This document shows, in pieces, positions 54,224-62,696 of a DNA stretch of 64,000 nucleotides. Every line of letters starts with the position of its first letter. Position 1 is the first letter of the stretch. The position numbers and the translations under genes are program-made. Source of the stretch: Immundisolibacter cernigliae. GTDB lineage: Bacteria > Pseudomonadota > Gammaproteobacteria > Immundisolibacterales > Immundisolibacteraceae. The DNA is taken from positions 1,612,001 through 1,676,000 of the forward strand of contig NZ_CP014671.1 in NCBI RefSeq assembly GCF_001697225.1, in the 5' to 3' direction. A model generated the notes under the pieces. The model ran no database searches and had not been told where the DNA came from. It saw only the letters and a list, made by a program, of their open reading frames with translations.

Positions 54224-54461
54224 ACTGAGGTTCAAGCCCTCCGTAGCGAAGGATCTGCGCGGCATCCCGTCGGTGGACCTGCGGCGCATCCTGCCGCGTA
54301 TCGAGACGCTGCGCGAAGACCCGCGTCCGGCTGGCTCAGAAAAGCTCTCGGCGCAGGAACGCTACCGCCTGCGCCAGGGCGACTACCGAATCCTGTATAC
54401 CGTGCTTGACGGCGAGGTGGTCGTCGAAATCGTCAAGGTAGGCCATCGCCGCGAGGTTTAG
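54210..54461 (+). CDS. RelE/ParE-family toxin
   Basis: The 83-residue product has the RelE/ParE fold: YELRFKPSVAKDLRGIP at the start, a helix pair, then RYRLRQGDYRILYTVLDGEVVVEIVKVGHRREV at the end. The C-terminal GxYRxxY and VGHR segments carry the residues used by RelE-type mRNA endonucleases. The ATG at 54210 lies within the antitoxin gene. RelE (ribosome-dependent mRNase) is more likely than ParE (gyrase poison), but sequence alone does not decide this. Confidence 0.88.
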   Translation: MARYELRFKPSVAKDLRGIPSVDLRRILPRIETLREDPRPAGSEKLSAQERYRLRQGDYRILYTVLDGEVVVEIVKVGHRREV

Positions 54462-54488
54462 CGGGAGCCCTGAAAACAGGGCATGCGG

Positions 54489-55625
54489 TCAAGCGCGCTC
54501 GGCCGCAATCAGCGCGTCCAGCTCGGTCTTCAGCCGAGGCAAAATTTCGTCGTAGCCGAAGCTGCCGACCAGTTCGCCGCGGCGCTTGAAGTTGACCTGC
54601 TTCGGGCCGCACCACAGGCCAAGGTCGGCGTCGTCGGTCTCGCCCGGGCCGTTGACCCGGCAGCCCATGACGGCGATGGTCAGGTGGTGGTCCTTGGCAT
54701 ACGTGGTCAGCTCGCGCACCTGCTCGGCCAAGTCCACGAAGGCCTCGTTCTGCACCCGCGAGCAACTGGGGCAGGAGATGATGTTCAGGCCCTTGCCGAA
54801 ATCCACCACCGAGCGCACCCGGCCGGCGGCGATGTCGGCCAGGATCTGCTGACCGGCGGTGACTTCCTCGGCCTTGCGGGCGTTGGGCAGGGTCAGTGAC
54901 ACGCGGATGGTGTCGCCGATGCCGGCGCCGATCAGTTGCTCGAAGGCGATGCGCGTCTTGATGATGCCGTCCGGCGGCAGGCCGGCTTCGGTCACGCCAA
55001 GGTGCAGCGGCACGTCAGGGCGTTGCGCGGCGAAGCGTTTGTTCAGCTCCACCACCTTGGCCGGGTCGGAGTCTTTCAGCGACACGCAGTAGCGGGTGAA
55101 GCCGATGCTGTCGAGCAACTCGCAGTGCTCGGCGGCGCTGAGCAGCATCGGCGAGATCGAGTCGTGCGCGTCGAACAGGGCCGCCCGCGCCGGGTCCAGC
55201 GAGCCGGCGTTCACGCCCACGCGCAGCGCGCAGTCGTGGCGCGCCGCGATGTCGGCCAGGTAGCGCACCTTGTCCTGCCAGGGCTTGTGCTTCTCGTGGT
55301 GGTAGAGGTGGCCGGGGTTGTAGCGGATCTTGTCCACGTGCGGCGCCACCCGTTCGGCCATGCGGTAGTTCTCCTGCAGGTCGATCGACAGGTTGGCCTC
55401 GGTCTGCGCGCGGATGGCGGGCAGTGCGTCGGCGTCTTTTGGCGTGTCTACCGCAATGCGCACCACGCCGGCGCCGGCGGCGACCAGGTCGTTGGCCTGC
55501 GCCACGGTGGCGGCGACGTCCTGCGTCTTGGTGGCGCACATGCTTTGCACGGCGACCGGATGATCGGCACCGATGGTGATGCGGCCGATACGCACCGGAC
55601 GGGTGGGATAACGGGCGATGGGCAT
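54489..55625 (-). CDS. ispG: 4-hydroxy-3-methylbut-2-enyl-diphosphate synthase IspG, atypical lineage
   Basis: IspG converts MEcPP to HMBPP in the MEP isoprenoid pathway using a [4Fe-4S] cluster. The 378-residue product has the cluster cysteines at about C285 and C288 (ISCPSCSR) and C322 ([10 protein letters not shown]), with the conserved Glu after NGPG. The barrel part carries [18 protein letters not shown] and [20 protein letters not shown], a segment unlike the INPGNIG-type of usual gammaproteobacterial IspG. The fold and cluster are intact, so activity is expected. The start at the ATG 55625 fits the family. Confidence 0.93.
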   Translation of the reverse strand: MPIARYPTRPVRIGRITIGADHPVAVQSMCATKTQDVAATVAQANDLVAAGAGVVRIAVDTPKDADALPAIRAQTEANLSIDLQENYRMAERVAPHVDKIRYNPGHLYHHEKHKPWQDKVRYLADIAARHDCALRVGVNAGSLDPARAALFDAHDSISPMLLSAAEHCELLDSIGFTRYCVSLKDSDPAKVVELNKRFAAQRPDVPLHLGVTEAGLPPDGIIKTRIAFEQLIGAGIGDTIRVSLTLPNARKAEEVTAGQQILADIAAGRVRSVVDFGKGLNIISCPSCSRVQNEAFVDLAEQVRELTTYAKDHHLTIAVMGCRVNGPGETDDADLGLWCGPKQVNFKRRGELVGSFGYDEILPRLKTELDALIAAERA

Positions 55626-55653
55626 GGCAGGTCTGCGGGGAGCGGGAGGGGGC

Positions 55654-55669
55654 GGTCAGTATACTGGCC
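55654..55669. promoter_or_regulatory. Palindromic divergent promoter between ispG and a thioesterase
   Basis: GGTCAGTATACTGGCC is a 16-bp palindrome with one mismatched pair. Its centre CAGTATACTG gives a TATACT -10-like box on both strands. It is 29 nt from the ispG start and 26 nt from the thioesterase start, in the middle of the only gap between the two divergent genes, so it could be a shared promoter or operator. Confidence 0.45.
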
Positions 55670-55694
55670 GGCATTTCCCGCCCGACCGAATGCC

Positions 55695-56171
55695 ATGCTG
55701 TACCGCTATCTGGAGAGCAGCGCCGAACATCGGCGCGATTACATCACCCGGATTCCGCACAGCGCGGCGCTGGGCATGGACATGGTTGAGGTCGCCGCGG
55801 GGCGCTGCGTGCTGCGCCTGCCGTTTCAGCAGTCGCTTGCCGATGGCCACGGCGGCCTTGCCGGCGGCGCGGTGTCGGCACTGCTGGACAACGCCGGCGG
55901 CGTGGCGGTGTTCTGCAGCCTTGAGCGTGCAACCGATTTCTCGACGCTGAGTCTGCGCGTGGAATTCATCACGGCGCCCGCGGCAGGCCGGGATGTGTTC
56001 GCGCGGGTCGAATGCCTGCGCCTGGAAGGGCGCCAGGCGCACATCCGGGGCGTGGCCGACTGCGGGGATGCCGAGCAGCCCGGGCCGCCGTTCGCCACCG
56101 TCAGCGGCGTGTTTTTTCTGAAGCCGCACAGCCAGCCGCTGCATGACCTGGAGACCCTGGGCAATGTCTGA
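55695..56171 (+). CDS. PaaI-like hotdog thioesterase
   Basis: The 158-residue product has the hotdog 4HBT fold of the PaaI family. It contains the long-helix segment LADGHGGLAGGAVSALLDNAGGVAVFC (His and Asp/Asn at catalytic positions, described here by its span of about residues 48-76) followed by TLSLRVEFITAPAAGRDVFARVECLRLEGR. Members hydrolyse acyl- or aryl-CoA esters in the cytoplasm. It is followed by a second hotdog gene that overlaps it by 8 bp. Confidence 0.82.
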   Translation: MLYRYLESSAEHRRDYITRIPHSAALGMDMVEVAAGRCVLRLPFQQSLADGHGGLAGGAVSALLDNAGGVAVFCSLERATDFSTLSLRVEFITAPAAGRDVFARVECLRLEGRQAHIRGVADCGDAEQPGPPFATVSGVFFLKPHSQPLHDLETLGNV

Positions 56172-56562
56172 GCCGGTGGTCGCGGCGGTCGATGTGCTGG
56201 CCGCCCTGCCGTACGCGGCTTATTTGGGGCTCGAGTGGTTCGCAGACGACGTGCTGCGCCTGCCGTTTCGGGGCGATCTGGTCGGCAACTACCGCATCGG
56301 CGCCCTGCACGGCGGGGTGGTGGCGGCGGCGCTGGAGTGTGCGGCGCGTGGCTTGTTGCTGGAGCAGGGCGCGTCGGCCGCCACCACGGTCGACTTCACG
56401 GTCGACTACCTGCGGCCAGCCTTGTCGCGCGATCTGTACCTGCGTGCCACGGCCGTGCGCATCGGCCGGGCGGTGGCGACGGTGCGGGTTGAGGCCTGGC
56501 AGGCCGACGCGGCGCGGCCGGTGGCCGCCGGACACGGCAATTTCCAGTTGATCGCCGAGTGA
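56164..56562 (+). CDS. PaaI-like hotdog thioesterase (second)
   Basis: The 132-residue product is a second 4HBT protein: GNYRIGALHGGVVAAALECAARG carries the catalytic segment, and TTVDFTVDYLRPALSRDLYLRATAVRIGR is the strand region. Together with the preceding gene it could form a heteromer or give two substrate ranges; family members are tetramers. The ATG at 56164 lies inside the end of the first thioesterase gene. Its TGA overlaps the start of a HAD-like fragment. Confidence 0.82.
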   Translation: MSEPVVAAVDVLAALPYAAYLGLEWFADDVLRLPFRGDLVGNYRIGALHGGVVAAALECAARGLLLEQGASAATTVDFTVDYLRPALSRDLYLRATAVRIGRAVATVRVEAWQADAARPVAAGHGNFQLIAE

Positions 56563-56723
56563 GCAGGATCGTGCCGGCCGACAACGTGCTTTTCATCGAC
56601 GACAACCCGGACAACGTGGCGCGCGCGGCGGCACTGGGCGTGACCGGCATTGTCTACCGCGAGCGTGAGGCGTTCTTGCGCGATCTGGACGCCGCGCTGG
56701 GCGGCGTTCTGGCCGGCGCCTGA
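56559..56723 (+). pseudogene. HAD-hydrolase C-terminal fragment (54 codons)
   Basis: A short open frame from a GTG overlapping the thioesterase stop reads [24 protein letters not shown], which is motif IV and the following strand of HAD-IA hydrolases. Motifs I-III are missing and the upstream DNA codes for the thioesterase, so this looks like the tail of a deleted gene. Its last 70 bp overlap the 3-prime end of rluE on the other strand. It may still be translated. Confidence 0.5.
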
Positions 56724-57316
56724 CCATGGCCGAGCGTCGCCAGTTCCTGCGCCGTGGCCGCTCGCCACTGGCCCGGTGCCAGGCCATCCAGGCGCAGCGC
56801 ACCGATGGCGACGCGGATCAGGCGCAGCGTCGGGTGGCCGACGGCGGCCGTCATGCGTCGCACCTGACGGTTGCGGCCCTCGGTGAGGGTCAGCTCCAGC
56901 CAGGCGGTCGGGATGTGCAGACGCTGGCGGATCGGCGGGTCACGGGGCCAAAGATCAGCCGGTTCGGGTGCGAGTCGCGCCTGCGCCGGCCGGGTCGGGC
57001 CGTCATTGAGCTGCACGCCGTCGCGCAGCGCCTGCAGGGCGGTGTCGTCCGGGATGCCCTCGACCTGCACCAGATAAGTCTTGGGCAACTTGTGCGCCGG
57101 ATCGGCGATGCGCTTTTGCAGCAGCCCGTCGCCGGTCAGCAGCAACAGGCCTTCCGAGTCGCGGTCCAACCGCCCGGCCGGGTACAGGCCCGGCAGCGGC
57201 AGGCAGCCGGCGAGCGTCGGCCGGCCTTGCGCGTCCGTGAACTGGCACAGCACGTCATAGGGTTTGTTCAGCAACACCAGCCGCGGCGCGGCCACGGAGG
57301 ATCGGTCATGAGGCAT
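56654..57316 (-). CDS. rluE: 23S rRNA pseudouridine synthase RluE-like
   Basis: The 220-residue product is an RsuA/RluE-family enzyme without an S4 domain, like E. coli RluE, which makes pseudouridine 2457 of 23S rRNA. The catalytic Asp lies in [18 protein letters not shown], preceded by [12 protein letters not shown] and followed by KTYLVQVEG and [25 protein letters not shown]. The basic tail beyond QWRAATAQ exceeds the usual length and overlaps the HAD fragment. The start may be the ATG at 57316 (which overlaps the divergent DUF4139 gene by 9 bp) or the GTG at 57295. Confidence 0.9.
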   Translation of the reverse strand: MPHDRSSVAAPRLVLLNKPYDVLCQFTDAQGRPTLAGCLPLPGLYPAGRLDRDSEGLLLLTGDGLLQKRIADPAHKLPKTYLVQVEGIPDDTALQALRDGVQLNDGPTRPAQARLAPEPADLWPRDPPIRQRLHIPTAWLELTLTEGRNRQVRRMTAAVGHPTLRLIRVAIGALRLDGLAPGQWRAATAQELATLGHGQAPARTPPSAASRSRKNASRSR

Positions 57317-58720
57317 CGGTTGTGGGCACTGGCGCTGGTGGTCGGGCTGGCGCAGGCGGCGCCGCTGCGCAGTACGCTGGAGGATCAGAAAGCGCTCGCG
57401 GTCACCGTCTACAACGGCGACCTGGCGCTGGTGAAGGATACCCGCCAGGTCGAGCTGCCGGCCGGGCAAAGCGTGCTCGAACTGCGCGACGTGAGCGCGC
57501 AGATGCGCCCGGAAACGGCTCTGCTGCGCGTGGCCGACGGCAAGCCGATCACGCTGCTGGAACAGAATTTCGACTTCGATCTGCTGACGCCGGCCAAGCT
57601 GCTGGAAAAATACGTCGGCCGCCAGGTGCGCGTGCTGCGCACGAACCCGACCAGCGGTGCCGACAGCAGCGAGACCGCCACCGTGCTGGCGGCCAGCGAT
57701 GGCGTGGTGCTGCGGATCGGCGATCGCATCGAAACCGGCCTGCCGGGCCGGCTGGTGTTCGACGCCGTGCCGGACACCCTGCGCGACCGCCCCACGCTGG
57801 CAGTGAGCCTGGACAGCGCCGGTGCCGGGCAGCGCGCGCTGGAGCTCTCCTACCTGACCGGGGGCCTGAGCTGGCAGGCCGATTACGTGGCGGAACTCGC
57901 GGCCGACGAGAAGAATCTGGCCCTGTCCGGCTGGGTCACGCTGACCAACCGCAGCGGCACGGCCTATCGCGACGCCCGCCTGCAACTGGTGGCCGGCGAC
58001 GTGAACCTGGTGCGGCCGCCCTTTCACCGCGACATGGTGATGGAACAGATGGCGACCAAGGCCGATGCCGGCGCCATGCAGGAAGAATCCCTGCTCGACT
58101 ATCACCTCTACACGCTGGGCCGCCCGACCACGCTGGCCGACCAGCAGACCAAGCAGGTAGCGCTGCTGAGCGCCCCGTCGGCAAAGGTGAGCAAGGAATA
58201 TCGGCTCGCCGGCGCCGAGTACTACTACGCCGCGCAGGCCGGCGAGATCGGCCGCGCGCTGAAGGTGGCGGTGGTGCTGCATCTGGACAATGCGAAGAGC
58301 TCCGGCCTGGGCCTGCCGCTGCCGGCCGGCGTGGTGCGCGTGTATCAGCGTGATGCGAGCGGTGGCGTGCAGTTCGTCGGCGAGGATCGCATCGACCACA
58401 CGCCGCAGAACGAAACCGCGCAGATCAAGCTCGGTGATGCCTTCGACGTCAGCGCCCGCAAGACGCAAACCGACTTCAAGGCGCTGGCGGTGGGCAAGGA
58501 CGACCGGCCGCAGTTCGAGAGCGCTTACAAGATCGAGCTCAAGAACGCCAAGACGACGCCGGTGACCGTAACCGTGCTGGAACCGGTCCCCGGCGACTGG
58601 CAGGTGCTGCAAAGCAACCTGCCGCAGGACAAGGCCGACGCCCACACCGCCCGCTGGCGCGTGACGGTGCCGGCCGGTGGCGGTCAAACGCTGGCCTACC
58701 GCGTGCGGGTAAGGTTTTGA
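57308..58720 (+). CDS. Secreted DUF4139 domain protein
   Basis: The 470-residue product has a signal peptide ([18 protein letters not shown]) and the DUF4139 layout of a periplasmic protein of unknown function: an N-terminal part with [22 protein letters not shown] and a beta-rich remainder with [15 protein letters not shown] and [20 protein letters not shown]. It ends with immunoglobulin-like strands. GGAGG lies 7 nt before the ATG at 57308. A small secreted gene follows 24 nt later, so the two may be an operon. Confidence 0.85.
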   Translation: MRHRLWALALVVGLAQAAPLRSTLEDQKALAVTVYNGDLALVKDTRQVELPAGQSVLELRDVSAQMRPETALLRVADGKPITLLEQNFDFDLLTPAKLLEKYVGRQVRVLRTNPTSGADSSETATVLAASDGVVLRIGDRIETGLPGRLVFDAVPDTLRDRPTLAVSLDSAGAGQRALELSYLTGGLSWQADYVAELAADEKNLALSGWVTLTNRSGTAYRDARLQLVAGDVNLVRPPFHRDMVMEQMATKADAGAMQEESLLDYHLYTLGRPTTLADQQTKQVALLSAPSAKVSKEYRLAGAEYYYAAQAGEIGRALKVAVVLHLDNAKSSGLGLPLPAGVVRVYQRDASGGVQFVGEDRIDHTPQNETAQIKLGDAFDVSARKTQTDFKALAVGKDDRPQFESAYKIELKNAKTTPVTVTVLEPVPGDWQVLQSNLPQDKADAHTARWRVTVPAGGGQTLAYRVRVRF

Positions 58721-58744
58721 TTTTTTTGGAAGAGGAACGATCGA

Positions 58745-59374
58745 ATGGTGCGCAAACTGATCTTCGCCGCGGCTGCGCTGCTGGCTGCCCCGGCCTTCGC
58801 CGACATCACCGCCGTGTATGCGATGGCCGGCGGCGATCCGCTGCGGGTCGAATACCGCGACGCGGCGAACTTTCGCATCGGCACGGATGGCCAGAATTAC
58901 CAGCTGATGCTGGACGGGCGCCTGTATGCGGTTGCCGAGGGGCAGGTGATCGACGTCGACAAGATATCGCGCCAGATTCGCGCCGTCGGCGCCGACACCT
59001 TCCTCGCCGGTCTGCTGGGTGAGGCCACCTCCGACGTGCCGACCGACGTCAGCGTGCGTCCGCTGGGGCGCCAGGAGACCGTGGCCGGTTACCGGGGCGA
59101 GGTCTACGAGGCACTGGCGCGCACGTCCAATGGCGAGCAGCGGGCGGAACTGGTGGTCACCGACGACGCCGACCTGAAGGCGGTGCAGGACGCACTGATG
59201 AAGGTCGCCAAGGACGCCGTGGCGGCGATCGGCGCCAAATCCAGCCCCTACGCCAAGCCGCTGGAACAGGTCGAGCAACAGCGCCTGGGCGGCCTGCTGC
59301 GCTACGGCGAGGAACTGCGGCTGGTGTCGCTGGAGCGCGCGCCGATCGCCGTGGGGCGCCTGCAGCTGCCGTAG
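58745..59374 (+). CDS. Secreted protein of unknown function
   Basis: The 209-residue product has a clear signal peptide ([19 protein letters not shown]) and a charged, mixed alpha/beta mature part ([46 protein letters not shown]). I recognise no family. It is probably periplasmic or outer-membrane associated and shares a transcript with the DUF4139 gene. An AGAGGAACG site precedes the ATG. Confidence 0.8.
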   Translation: MVRKLIFAAAALLAAPAFADITAVYAMAGGDPLRVEYRDAANFRIGTDGQNYQLMLDGRLYAVAEGQVIDVDKISRQIRAVGADTFLAGLLGEATSDVPTDVSVRPLGRQETVAGYRGEVYEALARTSNGEQRAELVVTDDADLKAVQDALMKVAKDAVAAIGAKSSPYAKPLEQVEQQRLGGLLRYGEELRLVSLERAPIAVGRLQLP

Positions 59375-59417
59375 CGGCCCCGCCGCTGCCGCCCGGCGCA
59401 CGGCCGGTTGCCGCCGC

Positions 59418-60179
59418 TCAAAACCACATTCGCAGGCCGGCCAGCAGGGCCAGGTTGCCGGTGTCCTGCCCGTCGGCACGGGCGAAGTCGGCGCTGTCGC
59501 CGAATTTCTTCACCCACTCGATGCCGACATAAGGCGCGAACTGGCGGCGGATCTCGTAGCGCAGGCGCAGGCCCAGTTGCAGATCGTTCAGGCCGCTGCC
59601 GACGCCCCAGCTTTTCACCTGCTGCGCGGCGGCGTTGATCTCGACGCGCGGCTGCAGGATCAGGCGCTGGGTGAGCAGCAGCTCGTACTCGAGCTCGGCG
59701 CTCGCGCTCAGGTCGCCGTCCTCGCTCACGAACAATGCAAGATCGGTCTCGAAGCGGTACGGCGCCAGGCCCTGCACGCCCAGCACGCCGAAGGCGCGGT
59801 CGCGGTCCGGCCCGCTGCCGAAGGTGCGGTCGTAGCGCACGCCGGCCTGCAGGTCCCAGTACGGCGCCACCAGGCGGCCGTAGAGCGCCTGCCCTTCGAA
59901 CTCGCCATTGCTGTCCGAGACCGGGCTTTCACCCTCTGTCTTCAGCCACAGGCGGTTGTAGTCGCCGCCATACCAGCCCTGCGCGTCCCACAGCAGGTGA
60001 TTCGGACCTTCGTCGTCGCGGTATTCCAGGCGGTCGATGAGGGCAAAGCCGAACGGGTGGCTGTCCTCGTGCACGTGCTGCCAGTCGATCGGCATCGCAT
60101 GCGCGCCGGCATCGGCGGCGCCGGCGGGCAAGGCGCTCGCGGCGAGGGCAAGTGCCAGCAGGGTGTGCAGCGTTTTCAT
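59418..60179 (-). CDS. copB: Copper resistance outer-membrane protein CopB
   Basis: CopB/PcoB is an outer-membrane beta-barrel associated with the periplasmic copper oxidase CopA. The 253-residue product has a signal peptide ([23 protein letters not shown]) and a barrel of alternating strands ending in an aromatic ([11 protein letters not shown]), with [39 protein letters not shown]-type family sequence near residue 55-95. The usual Met/His-rich N-terminal stretch is almost absent. I chose the ATG at 60179. It lies 10 nt after copA. Confidence 0.9.
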   Translation of the reverse strand: MKTLHTLLALALAASALPAGAADAGAHAMPIDWQHVHEDSHPFGFALIDRLEYRDDEGPNHLLWDAQGWYGGDYNRLWLKTEGESPVSDSNGEFEGQALYGRLVAPYWDLQAGVRYDRTFGSGPDRDRAFGVLGVQGLAPYRFETDLALFVSEDGDLSASAELEYELLLTQRLILQPRVEINAAAQQVKSWGVGSGLNDLQLGLRLRYEIRRQFAPYVGIEWVKKFGDSADFARADGQDTGNLALLAGLRMWF

Positions 60180-60189
60180 CGATAGTCCC

Positions 60190-62055
60190 TCACACGACCT
60201 GCACCACACGCATCATGCCCATGTGCATGTGGTACAGCAGGTGACAGTGAAAGGCCCAGCGGCCGGGTTCGTCGGCGGTCAGCAGCAGGCTCATGCGCTC
60301 GGCCGGCTTGACGCTGACCGTATGCTTGCGCGGCCGGTACGCACCGGCGCCGTTGTCCAGCTCCACGAACATGCCGTGCAGATGGATGGGGTGCTCCATC
60401 ATGGTGTCGTTGACCAGCACGATGCGCAGCCGCTCGCCGTGGCGCATTTCGATCGGCCCCGTCACCTCGGACAACTTCTTGCCGTCGAAGGACCACATGT
60501 AGCGTTCCATGTGGCCGGTCAGGTGCAGCTCGATGTCGCGCTGCGGTGCGCGCGCATCGTGGCCCGGCGCGCGGCTGCGCAGGTCCGCATAGACCAGCAC
60601 GCGGTGATCCACGTCGGCAAGGCCGGTGCCCGGTTCGGCCGTGCGGTCGCGCTGGACCTGCGCCACGGCGACGTTGCCGACGCCATGTGTATCGGCGTCG
60701 TGGGTCGCGACCACTGACCCTGGCGCGGCCCGCTCCCGACCGGTTTTGGCGCTGGCTGGCGCCGCAGCGGTATGCGCGGAGTGATTCGCGGCAGCGGGTT
60801 GCGAGGCGGGCATCGCATGGCCCATCGCCGCATGATCCACTGCGCCCGCGCCGTGGCCGGCGTGAGCAGCACTACCGTCCGGCTGCACCGCGCCGTCGTG
60901 GCCGGCATGACCGCCATGACCCCCGGCATGGTCCATGCCCATGTCCACCATGCTGCGCAGCGGCCGCTTGCGCAGTGCCGGCACCGCCGCGGCCATGCCC
61001 GCCCGCGGCGCCAGCGTGCCGCGGGCGTAGCCGCTGCGGTCCATGGACTCGGCAAACACGGTGTAGGCGCGATCCTCGGTCGGCGTGACGATCACGTCGT
61101 AGGTCTCAGCCACAGCGATCTGCAGCTCGTCGGTCTGCACCGGCTGCACGTCCTGGCCGTCGGCCTGCACCACGATCATCGGCAGGCCGGGAATGCGAAT
61201 GTTGAAATAGCTCATGGCCGAGCCGTTGATGAAGCGCAGCCGCACCCGCTCGCCGGGACGAAACAGGCCGGTCCAGTTGCCGTCCGGGTGCTGGCCGTTC
61301 ATCAGATAGGTGTAGGTGTGGCCGGTCACGTCGGCGATGTCGGTCGGGCTCATGCGCATGCCGGCCCAGGCCAGCCAGTCGCGCCAGGCCGGCGTGCCGG
61401 CGGCGATCACCTGCGGCAGGGTCGTTTCCTGAAAGTTGTAGTAGTGGCTTTGCTTCTTGAGCTTGGCGAGCACCGCCATCGGGTCCTCGAAGGTCCAGTC
61501 CGACAGCATCACCACGTAATCGCGGTCGAAGGCGTCCTGATAACCGCCGGCGGGGTGGATCACCAGCGGACCGTACACGCCGGTCTGTTCCTGCAGCCCG
61601 GAATGACTGTGGTACCAGTACGTGCCGGCCTGGCGTACCGGGAAACGCGCCTCGAAGGTCTCGCCGGGCCTTATGCCGGGAAAGGTCACGCCCGGCACGC
61701 CGTCCAGCTCGAACGGCAACAGGATGCCGTGCCAGTGGATGGAGGCGTCCTCGTCCAGCCGGTTGTGGACGCGCAGCAGCGCTTCCCGGCCTTCGTGCAG
61801 TTCGATCAGCGGCCCGGGCACGGTGCCGTTGAGCGTATGCGCCCAGGCCGATTTGCCGGCGATGTCGATGCGCTGGCGGGCCACGGTCAGGTCGAACTGC
61901 ACCGCCCCCGCGGCTGGCGGACGGACGGCGCCGGCCGCGCTGGTCGGCGAACGCGCCCAGACCGGCAGCAGTGCATCCACGCCGGCCAGCAAGCCGGCCG
62001 CGGCTGCGCCGCCCATCAGGCGGCGGCGTGTTTCATCGGGGTGCTTGTATCGCAT
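60190..62055 (-). CDS. copA: Copper resistance multicopper oxidase CopA, His-rich linker
   Basis: CopA/PcoA is a periplasmic multicopper oxidase exported by Tat; the N-terminus has DETRRRLMGG followed by AAAAGLLAGVDALL. Copper ligands are HWHG (107-110), HSHSG (149-153), HPIHLHGMF near residue 551 and HCHLLYHMHMGMM near 600. Between about 365 and 430 is a His/Gly/Ala-rich segment (MDHAGGHGGHAGHDG, AAHAGHGAG, MGHAMP) that replaces the Met-rich repeats of classical CopA. It would oxidise Cu(I) and store copper. copB follows. Confidence 0.95.
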   Translation of the reverse strand: MRYKHPDETRRRLMGGAAAAGLLAGVDALLPVWARSPTSAAGAVRPPAAGAVQFDLTVARQRIDIAGKSAWAHTLNGTVPGPLIELHEGREALLRVHNRLDEDASIHWHGILLPFELDGVPGVTFPGIRPGETFEARFPVRQAGTYWYHSHSGLQEQTGVYGPLVIHPAGGYQDAFDRDYVVMLSDWTFEDPMAVLAKLKKQSHYYNFQETTLPQVIAAGTPAWRDWLAWAGMRMSPTDIADVTGHTYTYLMNGQHPDGNWTGLFRPGERVRLRFINGSAMSYFNIRIPGLPMIVVQADGQDVQPVQTDELQIAVAETYDVIVTPTEDRAYTVFAESMDRSGYARGTLAPRAGMAAAVPALRKRPLRSMVDMGMDHAGGHGGHAGHDGAVQPDGSAAHAGHGAGAVDHAAMGHAMPASQPAAANHSAHTAAAPASAKTGRERAAPGSVVATHDADTHGVGNVAVAQVQRDRTAEPGTGLADVDHRVLVYADLRSRAPGHDARAPQRDIELHLTGHMERYMWSFDGKKLSEVTGPIEMRHGERLRIVLVNDTMMEHPIHLHGMFVELDNGAGAYRPRKHTVSVKPAERMSLLLTADEPGRWAFHCHLLYHMHMGMMRVVQVV

Positions 62056-62288
62056 GCGTGTTGGCCTTCGATCGATGTGCGTGGTGGTCGTGCGTGGCGT
62101 AGGGGTGCTCGCCGTTACCGCCTGTTCGGCGGACCTGGCAGGATCGCCTCATGCCCCCGAGCACCCGGAACGCCTGCGCCGGCGTGCACCGCGACAGCAG
62201 TCGGGACGGTTCCGGCGGGGCGCCCGGCCGGCGGCAGCGGTAAACATCGCCATATTGCACAGTCTGGAAGCTGTGACCCGATGACAGG
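62056..62288. other. Intergenic region between merR-type gene and copA
   Basis: The 233-nt gap is GC-rich in the copA-proximal half and more AT-rich near 62238-62262. A TGACC/GGTCA dyad (62274-62278 and 62287-62291) overlaps the regulator stop codon and, on the minus strand, a TTGACC -35-like hexamer. No -10 lies at the 19-20 nt spacing expected of a MerR-controlled promoter. A 75-codon frame on the minus strand has no family features. Confidence 0.35.
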
Positions 62289-62696
62289 TCAAGTGCTGCG
62301 GGCGACCTCGATCAGCGGGCATACCCGCTGCTCATCCGGCACCCCGTCGGACAGCGCCGCCCACTGCGCGACGATCGCGTTCAGGCGCGCCTCCTCGCGC
62401 TCCAGCGCCCGGCGTTGCGCGGCCACGGCGGCGATGCGTTCGTCCAGCAAGACGCGCACCTGCGGGCAGGGCGAGCGGCCGGCGTCGGCCTGCGCCAGGG
62501 ACCGGCCGAGCTCCTTGAGCGAAAAGCCGAGCGCCCGCCCGCCGGCGATGAAACGCAGCCTTGCCAGGGCTGCGGTTTCGAAGCTGCGGTAGCCGTTGCT
62601 CGGCTCGCGCCGCGCCGGCAGCAGTCCGCGACGGGCGTAGTAACGCACCTTGCCGGGGCCCACACCGGCGGCGCGGGCCAGTTCGTTCACGGTCAT
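62289..62696 (-). CDS. MerR-family metal-responsive regulator
   Basis: The 135-residue product has the MerR winged helix ([34 protein letters not shown]), a dimerisation helix, and cysteines at C77 ([10 protein letters not shown]) and C126 (RVCPLIE). CueR would need a CxxxxxxC pair near the C-terminus (C112 and C120 in E. coli), which is missing, while two of the three positions of mercury-sensing MerR look similar (C82 and C126). The metal is therefore unclear. Its ATG overlaps the cusA stop, so it is co-transcribed with the efflux pump. Confidence 0.88.
   Translation of the reverse strand: MTVNELARAAGVGPGKVRYYARRGLLPARREPSNGYRSFETAALARLRFIAGGRALGFSLKELGRSLAQADAGRSPCPQVRVLLDERIAAVAAQRRALEREEARLNAIVAQWAALSDGVPDEQRVCPLIEVARST

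Noticed and set aside
62033-62260. Possible 75-residue protein upstream of copA
   Set aside because: No ribosome-binding site or family features; composition fits random GC-rich sequence.
62243-62292. MerR-controlled promoter with 19-20-nt spacer before copA
   Set aside because: A TTGACC hexamer is present but no acceptable -10 at 19 or 20 nt, so I recorded only the dyad.
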